Positions 48,438 through 57,642 of a stretch of DNA of 64,000 nucleotides are shown piece after piece; position 1 is the stretch's first letter; each line of letters opens with the position of its first letter. A model generated the notes under the pieces. It had not been told where the DNA came from. It worked only from the letters and a program-made list of their open reading frames with translations, and did not search any database. The position numbers and the translations under genes were made by a program. Source of the stretch: Arenivirga flava (GTDB lineage: Bacteria > Actinomycetota > Actinomycetes > Actinomycetales > Microbacteriaceae); contig NZ_BSUL01000001.1 of NCBI RefSeq assembly GCF_030161575.1, positions 1,903,809 through 1,967,808 on the forward strand. The letters run 5' to 3'.

Positions 48438-49849
48438 CGGGCGGCCTCCTGGTTCTCGACGGCGACCGCGTCGACGGCGTCGCCGCCCTCGGTCGCGTCC
48501 AGGTCGATCTCGTGCACGGTCACGGCGAGGCGCGAGGGCACGTGGCGGGCGACCTCGACGACCTCGACGTCGAGCCAGCGCTGCATGCGGATGCCCTGCA
48601 CCGCCTCCGCCGGCTTCTCCGGCAGATCGATGCGCACGACCGCGCCCTCGGCGGGCAGGTCACCGTGGGCGCTGATGATGAGACCGGCGATGGTCTCGGC
48701 GTCGTCGCGCGGCAGGTCGTGGCCGATGAGGCGCTCGACCTCGTCGAGGTGGACCTCGCCGGGCAGCGTCCAGCGGTCGTCGCCGTCGGCGACGATCGCG
48801 TCGACCTCGGTGTCGTGCTCGTCCTCGATCTCGCCGATGACCTCCTCCGTCAGGTCCTCGATCGTGAGGATGCCGTCGAAGTTGCCGTACTCGTCGACGA
48901 CGCAGGCCAGCTCGTTGCGGGTGCCGCGCATCCGGTCGAGCGCCGCGGGCAGGGGCATGGTCGTCGGCAGCACGACCGCCTCGCGCATGACGGCGGAGAC
49001 GGGGGTCTCGTCGGGGTGCCGCTGGCGCAGCAGGTCGATGAGCTCGACGACGCCCACCGGGTCGTCCTCGTCGCCGATGACCGGGTAGCGCGTGTGGCCG
49101 GTGGCCATGAGCGCGCGCACCTCGCCGACCGTGGTGTCGGGGGCGATGGAGTCGATGCGCGAGCGCGGCACCATGGCGTGCTCGACGTCGCGGTCGGGGA
49201 AGTCGAGGATGCGGTCGATGATCATCGACAGGTCGTCGGGCAGGTCGCCGCTCGCGCGGGACTCCTCGACGATCGCCTCGAGGTCGCGCGCCGTGGCGCT
49301 CTCGTCGACGTCCTCGAGCGGCTCGATGCGCAGCAGGCGCAGCAGCGCGTTGGCCGCGAGGTCGAACACCGAGATCAGCCAGCCGAAGGCCAGCAGGTAG
49401 ATGCGCGTCGGCACGGCGAGCGCACGGGCCAGCGGCTCCGGGCTCGCGATGGCGAGGTTCTTCGGGTACAGCTCGCCGAAGATCATCGTCACGATCGTGG
49501 CGAGCAGCAGCGCGCCGGTCGTGCCGATGAGCACCGAGACGCCGGTGGGGATGCCCACCCCGCCGAGCAGCGTGCCGATCGACTCGCCGATCAGCGGCTC
49601 GGCCACGTAGCCGATGAGCAGGCCCGTCACGGTGATGCCGAGCTGCGCTCCGGAGAGCATGAAGGACGTGCGCTTCGTGATCGCCAGCACGCGCTTCGCG
49701 CCGGCGTCGCCCTTCTCGGCCAGCGCGGTCATCCGCGACCGGTCCACGGACATGTAGGCGAACTCCTGGGCCACGAAGAAGCCGCAGGCGGCGATGATCG
49801 CCAGGGTCACCAGGATGCCGACCAGCAGCGTCAGCACTGCCTCCAGCAT
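48434..49849 (-). CDS. CNNM/CorC hemolysin-family protein (full length)
   Basis: A 471-aa protein: DUF21 membrane domain (about 1-195, with SGAQLGITVTGLLIGYVAEP and TMIFGELYPKNLAIASPE), a CBS pair (about 215-340: VEHAMVPRSRIDSIAPD, ELACVVDEYGNFDGILTIED) and the C-terminal transporter-associated domain (from about 365: DDRWTLPGEVHLDEVERLIG). A divalent-cation (Mg2+) transport role is expected. Its ribosome site lies inside a hairpin in a leader of about 110 nt (49850-49961), so translation may be controlled. Confidence 0.92.
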   Translation of the reverse strand: MLEAVLTLLVGILVTLAIIAACGFFVAQEFAYMSVDRSRMTALAEKGDAGAKRVLAITKRTSFMLSGAQLGITVTGLLIGYVAEPLIGESIGTLLGGVGIPTGVSVLIGTTGALLLATIVTMIFGELYPKNLAIASPEPLARALAVPTRIYLLAFGWLISVFDLAANALLRLLRIEPLEDVDESATARDLEAIVEESRASGDLPDDLSMIIDRILDFPDRDVEHAMVPRSRIDSIAPDTTVGEVRALMATGHTRYPVIGDEDDPVGVVELIDLLRQRHPDETPVSAVMREAVVLPTTMPLPAALDRMRGTRNELACVVDEYGNFDGILTIEDLTEEVIGEIEDEHDTEVDAIVADGDDRWTLPGEVHLDEVERLIGHDLPRDDAETIAGLIISAHGDLPAEGAVVRIDLPEKPAEAVQGIRMQRWLDVEVVEVARHVPSRLAVTVHEIDLDATEGGDAVDAVAVENQEAAR

Positions 49850-49973
49850 TCGAACTCACCCCCTCGTCGAGTCGCGAGGGGGTACGAAGATCGACCCTCC
49901 GGATCAGAAGGGGCGCAGCGGTCGCTCACGGGGGATGCTCTCTCGTGGGTGAAGGTCAGGTGGGATCACTGTA
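49850..49973 (-). promoter_or_regulatory. Structured leader of the CorC-type operon
   Basis: A TACAGT -10 box (49968-49973, minus strand) would start an RNA near 49961, about 110 nt before the ATG. The last part forms a perfect 9-bp hairpin ACCCCCTCG/CGAGGGGGT (49883-49858). Its 3' arm contains the purine-rich GAGGGGGTGAG, the only Shine-Dalgarno candidate, so the fold would hide the ribosome site. No match to a known riboswitch consensus was recognised. Confidence 0.5.
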
Positions 49974-50024
49974 GAGCAAGCGCCGCCGCGAAGCTGTGGG
50001 GGTGCCGCGCGCTACGGTGGCGGG

Positions 50025-50297
50025 ATGGACGCTGATCACCCCGAGGTCGCCGCCGACCATCTGCGCGCGGAGCTCGTGCCGAAGCCGTTCAGCGGCCTGC
50101 GCATGGCCATCGACACGGCGCTCGGCGGCCTCAGCATCGCGGTCTACGACCTCGTCGTCACCCGCCTCGACACGGGCGCCGAGGTGATCCGCACGGCCGC
50201 CGACGCCGGCGACCCCCACCACCTGCTCGGGCAGGTCGAGCTCGACCTGGAGCGCAAGAGCGTGGCCGAGTTCCTGGAGGAGTGGCGGCCGGCCTGA
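50025..50297 (+). CDS. Conserved-looking small protein, leaderless
   Basis: A 90-aa protein (MDADHPEVAADHLRAELVPK... FLEEWRPA) with mixed alpha/beta composition and no membrane segment or known motif. TACGGT at 50013-50018 lies 6 nt before the ATG. Divergent from the CorC-type operon. I do not recognise the family. Confidence 0.7.
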   Translation: MDADHPEVAADHLRAELVPKPFSGLRMAIDTALGGLSIAVYDLVVTRLDTGAEVIRTAADAGDPHHLLGQVELDLERKSVAEFLEEWRPA

Positions 50298-50408
50298 GTC
50301 AGCGGGTGGGCGGCGCGGGTCAGCGGGCGGGCGGCGCCGCGAGCACGGCGTAGGCGTCGACGAGCTGTGCGGCAGCGGGGCTGGGCAGGCTGTTCTCAGC
50401 CGGGCCGT

Positions 50409-50480
50409 GCGCAACGCGATCGTTGCCACTCCGTGCTCGCAACGTCCTCGTCGCGAGCGACTTGCGGCAACGATGCGCGC
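50409..50480. repeat. Weak intergenic inverted repeat
   Basis: ATCGTTGCC (50419-50427) and GGCAACGAT (50466-50474) are complementary 9-nt arms, with a smaller CTCGC...GCGAG pair inside. It lies in the 267-nt space between two same-strand genes and is similar in size to the other intergenic elements, but with shorter arms. Confidence 0.55.
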
Positions 50481-50564
50481 GAGGTGGGAACGGGCACGCA
50501 GCTCGGCCCGACGCCAGCGGACGGCCTCGCCCGCGGGGTGCCGCGCAGGCCGTAGGTTGGGCGG

Positions 50565-51515
50565 ATGCCCGCCCCGACTCCTGCTCCGCCGTCCGGCGCG
50601 CTGCGGGGCGGCGCCTACGCCTTCGCGGCCTACGCGCTCTGGGGCGTGCTGCCGCTCTACTTCCTGCAGCTGCAGCCGACCGGGCCGTGGGAGGTCGTCG
50701 CCTGGCGCATCCTGCTCGCCTTCGGCTTCTGCCTGCTGCTGCTGACCGCGCTGCGCGGCTGGCGGTCGTTCCTGGCCATCGTCCGGCAGCCGCGGCTCAT
50801 GGCGCTCACCGCGCTCGCCGGCGCGCTCATCTACGTCAACTGGCAGACCTACCTCCTCGGCACGCTCACCGGGCACGTCGTGGAGACGAGCCTCGGCTAC
50901 TTCATCAACCCGATCGTGACCGTGCTGCTGGGGGTGCTGGTGCTGCGCGAGCGGCTGCGGGTGCTGCCGTGGGTCGCCATCGGCATCGCCGTGGCGGCGG
51001 TACTCGTGATCGTGATCGGCTACGGCACCTTCCCGTGGATCGCGCTCACCCTGGCGCTGTCGTTCGGCGTCTACGGCCTGGTGAAGAAGCGGATCGGACC
51101 CTCCGTCGACGCGGTGAGCGGGCTGACCCTCGAGTCGTTCTGGCTGCTGCCGATCGCTGGTGTGCAGCTCGTGGTGATCGCCTCGACGACCGGCCTCACC
51201 CTCGGCACCGCCGGGCCGGCGCACACCCTGCTGCTGCTCGCCGCGGGCGCGGTGACCGCGCTGCCACTGCTGCTGTTCGCCTCCGCCGCCCGTCGTGCGC
51301 CCCTCACGGTGATCGGCCTGCTGCAGTTCATCGCGCCGATCCTGCAGTTCATCATCGGGGTGGCCGTGCTGGGCGAGCCGATGACCACCGAGCGCTGGGT
51401 CGGCTTCGGCCTCGTCTGGGTGGCGCTGGTGCTGCTGAGCGCGGATTCCGTGCTGGCGGGATGGCGCGGTCGCCGGCGGCGGGACGCGCCGCTGGCGCCG
51501 GACGAGCCGATCTGA
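50565..51515 (+). CDS. rarD: EamA-family transporter, RarD type
   Basis: A 316-aa inner-membrane protein with ten predicted helices in two EamA repeats. RarD features: GGAYAFAAYALWGVLPLYFL, PWEVVAWRILLAFGFCLLLL, NWQTYLLGTLTGHVVETSLG, YFINPIVTVLLGVLVLRERL and LQFIAPILQFIIGVAVLGEP. First described as a chloramphenicol-sensitivity protein, the physiological substrate is not known. TAGGTT at 50553-50558 lies 6 nt before the ATG (leaderless). Confidence 0.92.
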   Translation: MPAPTPAPPSGALRGGAYAFAAYALWGVLPLYFLQLQPTGPWEVVAWRILLAFGFCLLLLTALRGWRSFLAIVRQPRLMALTALAGALIYVNWQTYLLGTLTGHVVETSLGYFINPIVTVLLGVLVLRERLRVLPWVAIGIAVAAVLVIVIGYGTFPWIALTLALSFGVYGLVKKRIGPSVDAVSGLTLESFWLLPIAGVQLVVIASTTGLTLGTAGPAHTLLLLAAGAVTALPLLLFASAARRAPLTVIGLLQFIAPILQFIIGVAVLGEPMTTERWVGFGLVWVALVLLSADSVLAGWRGRRRRDAPLAPDEPI

Positions 51516-51528
51516 GCTCAGCGCGGCG

Positions 51529-52848
51529 TCACACCCGCGCGACCAGCCGGTCGATGGCCCCGAGCGGGATGCCGAGCCAGCCCGGCCGGTTGCGCACCTC
51601 GTAGATCGCCTCGTAGACGGCCTTGTCGACCTCGAAGGCGTCGAGCAGGGCGCGGTCGCCCTCGAGAACGCCGCCGTAGCCGTCGAGGAACGCCGCGCGG
51701 GCGTCGGCGGTCCAGGCGGAGGCGTCGATCGGCGGGTCCTGCTGCGCGAGGGCGCCGGCGACGTAGTCGAAGGAGCGCAGCATGCCGGCGATGTCGCGCA
51801 GGGCGAGGTCCGGGCGCGAGCGCTCCGGCATGGGCCGCAGCGGCTCGCCCTCGAAGTCGAGCAGCACCCAGCCGAGGCCGGGCGCGCGCACCGTCTGGCC
51901 GAGGTGCAGGTCGCCGTGGATGCGCTGGAGGGTCGGCCAGCGCACGCCGTCGAGCCGGTCGTAGAGCGCGGCGATCCGCGGTGCGACCGCCTCGAGCTGC
52001 GGCACTTCGCGCACGGCGATGTCGAGTCGGCGGCGCAGGCTGGCGAGCTGTGCGGCGGTGTCCGCCTCCGTCGCCTCGGCCGTGGGCAGCGCCGACGCGA
52101 GGGTGCGATGCACCTCGGCCACCGCGGCGCCGAGCTCGCGCGCCGGCTCCGTGAAGTCCTCCCCGCGGCCGGCGGCGTCGACCGCGACCGCCCACGCATC
52201 TTGCAGCCCGGGCAGGAACTGCTGCGTGAAGGCGAGGTGGCCGGTGGCCGTGCCGCACTCGCGTCCCGCATCCGGCCAGGTGCCGCTGAGCGAGCAGAAC
52301 GAGGCCGGCACCCGGTGCGAGCCGGCGGCGGTCAGCGCGCTCTGGGTCGTGACGTCGGGGTTCTCGCCGTGGTGCAGCACCCGGAAGACCTTGGTGATGA
52401 GGGTCGGCACCGGGCCGCCCTCGACCTCGACCACCACCGAGGTGTTCGACTGCTCGCCGCTGAGCACCCGGCTGCGCAGCACGCGCCCGGGCTCGCTGAG
52501 CCGGCGGCCCTCGAGCGACAGGCCGTCGCCGTCGACCGTCTGCGCGCCGCCCATGACGGCGAGCAGCGCCTCGACGAAGGCCGGGTCGTGCGGGCCGTCG
52601 TGCAGCCAGCGGCCGTCGACCTCGCCGATCGCGGCGGCGCCCTCCGCGGCGCGGGCCACGATCGGCACCTGGTACAGCACCGGCGAGGCGTGCGCCTCAT
52701 CGAGGAGCAGCTGCACCGTCACCTCGGCATCGGGATCGGATGCGGGCAGGGCGGTCGACGCCAGGATGCGCAGCTGCGGGGCGAGCCCCTTCGTCGCGTA
52801 CCAGCGCTGCTCGGGCAGCCAGGCCGCGAGCGTCTCGAGAAGCGTCAT
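51529..52848 (-). CDS. Maltokinase-like phosphotransferase
   Basis: A 439-aa kinase of the actinobacterial maltokinase (Mak/Pep2) family, which makes maltose 1-phosphate for GlgE or related glucan synthesis. The N-terminal cap (about 1-90, LAAWLPEQRWYATKGLAPQL) is followed by the aminoglycoside-phosphotransferase-like fold with SGEQSNTSVVVEVEG, the catalytic loop IHGDLHLGQTVRAPG and the Mg2+ motif LLDFEGEPLRPMPERSRPD. GAGGAA precedes ATG 52848, 28 nt after the stop of the TreS-like gene. No glgE is in the window. Confidence 0.9.
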   Translation of the reverse strand: MTLLETLAAWLPEQRWYATKGLAPQLRILASTALPASDPDAEVTVQLLLDEAHASPVLYQVPIVARAAEGAAAIGEVDGRWLHDGPHDPAFVEALLAVMGGAQTVDGDGLSLEGRRLSEPGRVLRSRVLSGEQSNTSVVVEVEGGPVPTLITKVFRVLHHGENPDVTTQSALTAAGSHRVPASFCSLSGTWPDAGRECGTATGHLAFTQQFLPGLQDAWAVAVDAAGRGEDFTEPARELGAAVAEVHRTLASALPTAEATEADTAAQLASLRRRLDIAVREVPQLEAVAPRIAALYDRLDGVRWPTLQRIHGDLHLGQTVRAPGLGWVLLDFEGEPLRPMPERSRPDLALRDIAGMLRSFDYVAGALAQQDPPIDASAWTADARAAFLDGYGGVLEGDRALLDAFEVDKAVYEAIYEVRNRPGWLGIPLGAIDRLVARV

Positions 52849-52876
52849 GCGGAGTTCCTCACGTCGTCGTCGAAGG

Positions 52877-55111
52877 TCAGTGCGGCTGGCGCTGCAGCAG
52901 CAGGAAGCGGGCGCCGTAGGGCTCGAGGTGCAGCGGGAAGCTGCTGAGATCGTCGACGGCGCCGATCTCGGTGCCGTCCGCGCCGTCGACCACGATCGCC
53001 CGCAGCGGCAGCGCCTCGGAGCGCACGGTGCCGTCGAGGGCGGCATCCGTCATGTTGAGCGCGGTGATCTGCACCATCGGCAGCCCGAGCTCGTCGAGCT
53101 GCTCGAGCTCGTGCACCATGACGAGCATGCCCGGGTGGGCGACGTCGGGCACGTCGAGCTGGTTCGCCGACGCGACGCCCGACTCCCTGCGCACCCGCAG
53201 GATCTCACCGAGACGGCTGGCGAAGGAGTCCGGGTCCTGCAGCTGCTCGGGCAGCGGGCCGTAGAGCGAGCGCGCGAGCGGCATGCCGGAGGCCGAGCGC
53301 CGCGCCTGTGGTGCGACGCCGAGCAGGTCGTGCGCGCCGCGCTCGATCCAGCGGGTGTCGCCCTCGGCGATCAGGTCGGCCACCTGCTCGGCCGGCACCG
53401 TCAGCGAGCCCAGCAGGTCCCATCCGCTCAGGGCGAAGACGCCCGGCTGCCAGGCGTTGAACGCGGCGAGCAGCAGGTGGGCGTCCCGGATCGCGGGCAC
53501 GTCGTCCTCGGTGATCGCGTCGAGGGTCGCGATGCCGCGGGTCGCCGCGATGAGCGAGGCCGTGGTGCACGCGATGCCGTTCTGCGTGAACACGCGGTTG
53601 TAGTCCGCGGTGCCGGTGAGCGCCTCGGTGAGGTCGCCGCGGATGCGCTCGGCGAGCGCCCCGCCGGTCGTCTCGTCGCCGCGGAAGGTGACCGGGTCGT
53701 CCTTGTGCAGGGTCGCCCAGTGCACCAGCTCGTAGGTGAGCTCGTCGTGGTTCTGCAGGCCGTGCACGAGGCTGACCGGCTGCACGCCGAGCTCGAGCGA
53801 GGTGCGCAGGGTGAGCCGCAGGAACTCGGTGTCGCCGGTCGCGAGCGCGTGGTGGTAGGCCGGTCGGTTGACGAAGTCGTACGAGAGGTCCGCGCCGACC
53901 GCGCCGGTGTCGCGGATGTCCTCGATCGTGAGGTTCAGCTCCTGGAAGGTGAAGCCGCCGACCTTGCGCACCATGCCGGCGATGATGTGGTTCGCCGCGT
54001 GCGAGAGCGGGTGGCCCTCGGACCAACCGGGCGCCCCCTCCGTGCTCTTCTCGACGCCCAGGAAGCCGTTCGCATCCAGGCGCAGTGCGCTCGTGCCGAG
54101 GTCTCCCAGCGAGTGCAGGGCGTCGCCGATCACGAGGCGCATGCCCGCGAAGGTCGGGTCGAGCCAGTTGACCGACGGCTGGCCCTCCTTGAAGTAGTGC
54201 AGGTACACCCAGCGGCGCGTGATGCCGTCGACGCCGACGACCGGCGCGGTGACGCTCCAGTTCGTCTCCTTGACGCCCGGCTGGTAGAAGATGACGCGCT
54301 GCAGCTCGCCGATGATGTAGCCCCGCTCGGCGAGGGCCCGCTCGGTGTCGGGGTCGAGGTTGGCGGCGTCGCGATGCTCGGGCACCTCCGGCAGCAGGTG
54401 CCACTCCTCGGGCGGGATCTCGACCATGTGGTAGATGCCCGGGTAGTCCTTGAACGCCATCTCGGCGAGACGGAAGTCGGCGCCCTTGCCCGTGTGGCCG
54501 GGCACGATGTCGTCGATGATGCTGCCGCCGTGCTCCTCGGCGACGTCGGTCATGCGCTGGAAGGTCTCCTCGTCGCCGAACACCGGGTCGATCTGCGTCG
54601 CGATGCGGTCGAAGTGTCCGTCGACGCTCGGCGTCTCCTGCCATCCGCGGATGCCGCCGGCCCGCTTCACCGGGCCGGTGTGCACGCCGTTGATGCCGAT
54701 GCGCTGGAACACGTCCCACAGCGCGGGATCGGCGAGCGCGGTGAGGAAGGACTCCCCCTCGCGGGTGATGAGGGAGATCGGATACGCGGTGAACCAGACG
54801 TCGGTCGACGCGATCGCGCGCCGCGCATCCGGCCGCGCGTAGGGATTGCGCCACATCGTGGGCGAACCCGAGAGCTGCCGGCTGAGCACGTCGGCGTCCT
54901 TGAGCATCGACTGGCGCACGAGCCACTCGATGTAGGCGGGGTTGCGGCCGTCGGCCGCGCGCGGGTCGGAGAACGAGCGGCGCAGGCTGCCGCCGCGCAG
55001 GTTCTGCCGAGGGCGCAGGCGCCGGGGCCTCGCCTCGTAGCGCTGCTCGTCGTAGGTGATCTCGGGCAGTTCGGCGCCCTCGTCGGCGGGTCCGTGGGTC
55101 TCGTCTGGCAC
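52877..55111 (-). CDS. GH13 enzyme related to trehalose synthase (TreS-like)
   Basis: A 744-aa alpha-amylase-superfamily protein. The catalytic residues are in order: nucleophile Asp346 ([10 protein letters not shown]), acid/base Glu391 ([13 protein letters not shown]) and Asp456 ([11 protein letters not shown]). An N-terminal extension of about 100 residues precedes the barrel ([20 protein letters not shown]), and a C-terminal beta domain ends [14 protein letters not shown]. The pairing with maltokinase is typical for TreS (maltose-trehalose interconversion), but the N-terminus lacks the usual WYKDAVIYQ, so substrate specificity is inferred. Start GTG 55111 has GAGAGGTGG upstream. Confidence 0.85.
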   Translation of the reverse strand: MPDETHGPADEGAELPEITYDEQRYEARPRRLRPRQNLRGGSLRRSFSDPRAADGRNPAYIEWLVRQSMLKDADVLSRQLSGSPTMWRNPYARPDARRAIASTDVWFTAYPISLITREGESFLTALADPALWDVFQRIGINGVHTGPVKRAGGIRGWQETPSVDGHFDRIATQIDPVFGDEETFQRMTDVAEEHGGSIIDDIVPGHTGKGADFRLAEMAFKDYPGIYHMVEIPPEEWHLLPEVPEHRDAANLDPDTERALAERGYIIGELQRVIFYQPGVKETNWSVTAPVVGVDGITRRWVYLHYFKEGQPSVNWLDPTFAGMRLVIGDALHSLGDLGTSALRLDANGFLGVEKSTEGAPGWSEGHPLSHAANHIIAGMVRKVGGFTFQELNLTIEDIRDTGAVGADLSYDFVNRPAYHHALATGDTEFLRLTLRTSLELGVQPVSLVHGLQNHDELTYELVHWATLHKDDPVTFRGDETTGGALAERIRGDLTEALTGTADYNRVFTQNGIACTTASLIAATRGIATLDAITEDDVPAIRDAHLLLAAFNAWQPGVFALSGWDLLGSLTVPAEQVADLIAEGDTRWIERGAHDLLGVAPQARRSASGMPLARSLYGPLPEQLQDPDSFASRLGEILRVRRESGVASANQLDVPDVAHPGMLVMVHELEQLDELGLPMVQITALNMTDAALDGTVRSEALPLRAIVVDGADGTEIGAVDDLSSFPLHLEPYGARFLLLQRQPH

Positions 55112-55277
55112 GCGTCCACCTCTCGTCGCGCTCGTTTGCCGTCACGTTAGCGGCGCGAGACCGACGGATGGCGGAGTCGTGACCGGCCGTCCAGCTTCGG
55201 GGCGGATGCGGATGCAGTCTGCGCTCGCATGCAGCCGCCTCCTGGGTGCAACCGGGCGCCCTCCGTAGCGTCGGGGC

Positions 55278-56573
55278 ATGACCTCATCCCCCGCCCTCCC
55301 GCCGAGCGCCGAACCGGAATGGGTCGCCCACGCGATCTGGTGGCGCGCCTACCCGCTGGGGTTCGTCGGCGCCGTCCCCGAGCCGGAGCACGGGCCCGTG
55401 CGAGCGGAGGAGCATCGGCTGCGACGCCTGGTGCCCTGGCTCGACCACGTCATCGAGCTCGGCGCCTCCGGCATCGCGCTGGGGCCGATCTTCGCGTCGT
55501 CGACCCACGGCTACGACACGACGGATCACCGCCGCATCGACCCGAGGCTGGGCGACGAGGCCGACTTCGACGAGCTCATCCGCGAGGCGCACGCGCGGGG
55601 TCTGCGGGTGCAGCTGGACGGGGTGTTCAACCACGTCGGCCGGGCGCATCCGCTCGTCGCCGAGGGCTCGGCGCTGCTGCGCCGCGGCGAGGACGGCCGC
55701 CCGGTGCCCTTCGAGGGGCACGACGCGCTGCTGGAGCTCGACCACGACCACCCGGCCACGCGCGAGCTGGTGGTCGACGTCATGCGCCACTGGCTGGACC
55801 GGGGCGCGGACGCCTGGCGGCTCGACGCGGCCTACCGGGTGCCGTCGGCCTTCTGGGCCGCCGTGCTCGCGGAGGTGCGGAGCACGCATCCGGACGCCTG
55901 GTTCGAGGCCGAGCTGATCCACGGCGACTACGCCGCCTTCGTGCGTGAGAGCACGGTCGACACCGTCACGCAGTACGAGCTCTGGAAGGCGATCCGCTCG
56001 AGCATCGAGGAGCGCAACCTCTGGGAGCTGACCTGGACGCTCGGGCGGCACGACGCCCTGCTCGCGGAGTTCGCGCCGGCGACCTTCGTGGGCAACCACG
56101 ACGTCACGCGCATTGCGTCGGCCATCACGGACCCGCGGCACCGCGCCCATGCGACGGTGCTGCTGGCGATGCTCGGCGGCACCCCGACCGTCTACGCCGG
56201 TGACGAGTGGGGGTTCCAGGCGGTCAAGGAGGAGCGCGCCGGGGGCGACGACGCGATCCGGCCCGAGTTCCCGAGCGGCGGCCCCGCGGATCTCGTCGGT
56301 GCCGACGGGACCGTGCTGCGACTGCACCAGGAGCTGCTGAGCCTGCGGCGGCGGCACCCCTGGCTGCATCGCGCGACCACGGGTGAGCCCCGCGCGCTGG
56401 CGAACGAGCACCTCGAGATCGACCTCGCCGCGGACGGCCAGCGGCTCACCGTCGTGCTCAACCTGCAGGACGAGGCCGTACCGCGCCCGCAGGGCGAGCT
56501 GCTCGCGGCGGACGACGCGACCCGCGGCGCGCGGGACGGCGTCGCCGGGCACGGATGGGCCGTCGTCGGTTGA
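55278..56573 (+). CDS. GH13 alpha-amylase-family glycosidase
   Basis: A 431-aa cytoplasmic (no signal peptide) GH13 enzyme. Barrel motifs: I QLDGVFNHVG, II AWRLDAAYRV (nucleophile Asp183), III DAWFEAELIHG (Glu210/Glu212) and IV FVGNHDVTRIA (Asp275). It has no carbohydrate-binding module and only a short C-terminal domain. It is divergent from the TreS-like/maltokinase operon across 166 nt, so they may share regulation in alpha-glucan turnover. TAGCGT (55266-55271) lies 6 nt before the ATG (leaderless). Confidence 0.92.
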   Translation: MTSSPALPPSAEPEWVAHAIWWRAYPLGFVGAVPEPEHGPVRAEEHRLRRLVPWLDHVIELGASGIALGPIFASSTHGYDTTDHRRIDPRLGDEADFDELIREAHARGLRVQLDGVFNHVGRAHPLVAEGSALLRRGEDGRPVPFEGHDALLELDHDHPATRELVVDVMRHWLDRGADAWRLDAAYRVPSAFWAAVLAEVRSTHPDAWFEAELIHGDYAAFVRESTVDTVTQYELWKAIRSSIEERNLWELTWTLGRHDALLAEFAPATFVGNHDVTRIASAITDPRHRAHATVLLAMLGGTPTVYAGDEWGFQAVKEERAGGDDAIRPEFPSGGPADLVGADGTVLRLHQELLSLRRRHPWLHRATTGEPRALANEHLEIDLAADGQRLTVVLNLQDEAVPRPQGELLAADDATRGARDGVAGHGWAVVG

Positions 56574-56695
56574 GCGGTCGGAGGCAGCTGTGCGAGGGCC
56601 GGGCAAGGCGCCCGCATCCGCTGCCGGCGCAGGACAGTGGGAGTCGATCGGTGGCCGCCGCACCCGGCGAGCCACCCCCGTGAGGAGGAACGACC

Positions 56696-56914
56696 ATGAC
56701 GAACCAGAACCACGACCCCGCGCAGCTGGCCGCCGACGAGGATGCGCTGCAGGGCGCGGACGTCGAGACCACCACGAGCGACTCGGATGGCACGAAGAAG
56801 CCCGGCGGGCTCGGCGACGACGGCACGATCCCGAACAGCGAGGACGGTCTCGCGGCGGGCCACTCGGACACCGACTCGAACTTCAACCCCGAAGAGGACG
56901 AGCAGGCCGGCTGA
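56696..56914 (+). CDS. Small disordered acidic protein
   Basis: A 72-aa hydrophilic protein (MTNQNHDPAQLAADEDALQG... NPEEDEQAG) rich in Asp, Gly, Asn and Thr; no hydrophobic segment. GAGGAACGACC precedes the ATG. The SDTDSNFNPEEDEQAG tail resembles short conserved actinobacterial proteins of unknown function. It ends 3 nt before the convergent HAD gene stop. Confidence 0.7.
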   Translation: MTNQNHDPAQLAADEDALQGADVETTTSDSDGTKKPGGLGDDGTIPNSEDGLAAGHSDTDSNFNPEEDEQAG

Positions 56915-56917
56915 GCC

Positions 56918-57556
56918 TCAGAGCGGCCGCAGCACCTCCAGCCGGCCGCCCCGCCAGGCGAGGTCGCGCAGGTCGGCGACCAGCGCATCCGGTCGGCCCT
57001 CGGCGGCGTGCGCGCCGATGCCGATGACGGCGCCGGCGCCGGCCGCCCTGGCGGCGGCGATGCCGGCGGGGGCGTCCTCGAGCACGACGCAGTCCGACGG
57101 GTCGAGGCCGAGCAGCTCCGCGCCGCGCAGATAGGGCTCGGGGTCGGGTTTGCCGTGGGTCACGTCATCGGCGGTGACCAGCACGGCCGGCTCGGCGATG
57201 CCCGCAGCACGCAGCCGGGCGCGGGCGAGCGGACGGACACCGCTGGTCACGACGGTCCAGGACCCATCCGGCAGCGAGGCGGTGAGCGCCACGGCGCCCG
57301 CGATCGCGACCGTGCCCTCGACCGTCTCGAGCTCGTGCCGGTCGAGCTCCGCGACCGCGGCCTGGAAGCGATCGGCGTCGACCAGGCGGGCGACGGTGTC
57401 GGCGGCGCGCGTGCCGTGCGCGATGTCGCGGCGGAAGTCGAAGCGGGGCGCCCACTCGGCGCTCCAGCGGTCCCAGGCGACGGCGGCCGCCTCGAGGGAG
57501 TCGACGAGCACGCCGTCGCAGTCGAACAGGATGCCTCGGGCGGGGAAGGACGTCAT
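56918..57556 (-). CDS. HAD-family sugar phosphatase
   Basis: A 212-aa HAD hydrolase with the nucleophile motif LFDCDGVLVDSLEAA (Asp12, Asp14), a helical cap, VVTSGVRPLARARLRAAG (motif II), Lys in VTHGKPDPEPYLRGAE and VVLEDAPAGIAAARAAG (motif IV). It is similar to glycerol-3-phosphatase/sugar-phosphate phosphatases and distinct from the beta-PGM-like HAD at the left end. ATG 57556 begins MTSFPARGILFDCDG. Divergent from the PepSY-like gene; the CTTCAG box lies between them. Confidence 0.88.
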   Translation of the reverse strand: MTSFPARGILFDCDGVLVDSLEAAAVAWDRWSAEWAPRFDFRRDIAHGTRAADTVARLVDADRFQAAVAELDRHELETVEGTVAIAGAVALTASLPDGSWTVVTSGVRPLARARLRAAGIAEPAVLVTADDVTHGKPDPEPYLRGAELLGLDPSDCVVLEDAPAGIAAARAAGAGAVIGIGAHAAEGRPDALVADLRDLAWRGGRLEVLRPL

Positions 57557-57581
57557 GGCCCCAGTCTGACGGAGGCGCATC

Positions 57582-57619
57582 CTGAAGCGCGTCTTCAGGT
57601 CGCTTCAGGCACGCTTCAG
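57582..57619. promoter_or_regulatory. Phased CTTCAG direct repeats upstream of the PepSY-like gene
   Basis: CTTCAG at 57593-57598, 57603-57608 and 57614-57619 (10 and 11 bp apart), plus an inverted CTGAAG at 57582-57587. The same element lies before the OmpR-type regulator (45033-45049), so this gene is a probable target of that regulator. Confidence 0.6.
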
Positions 57620-57642
57620 CGCCCGCCCAGCACCATCGAGTC

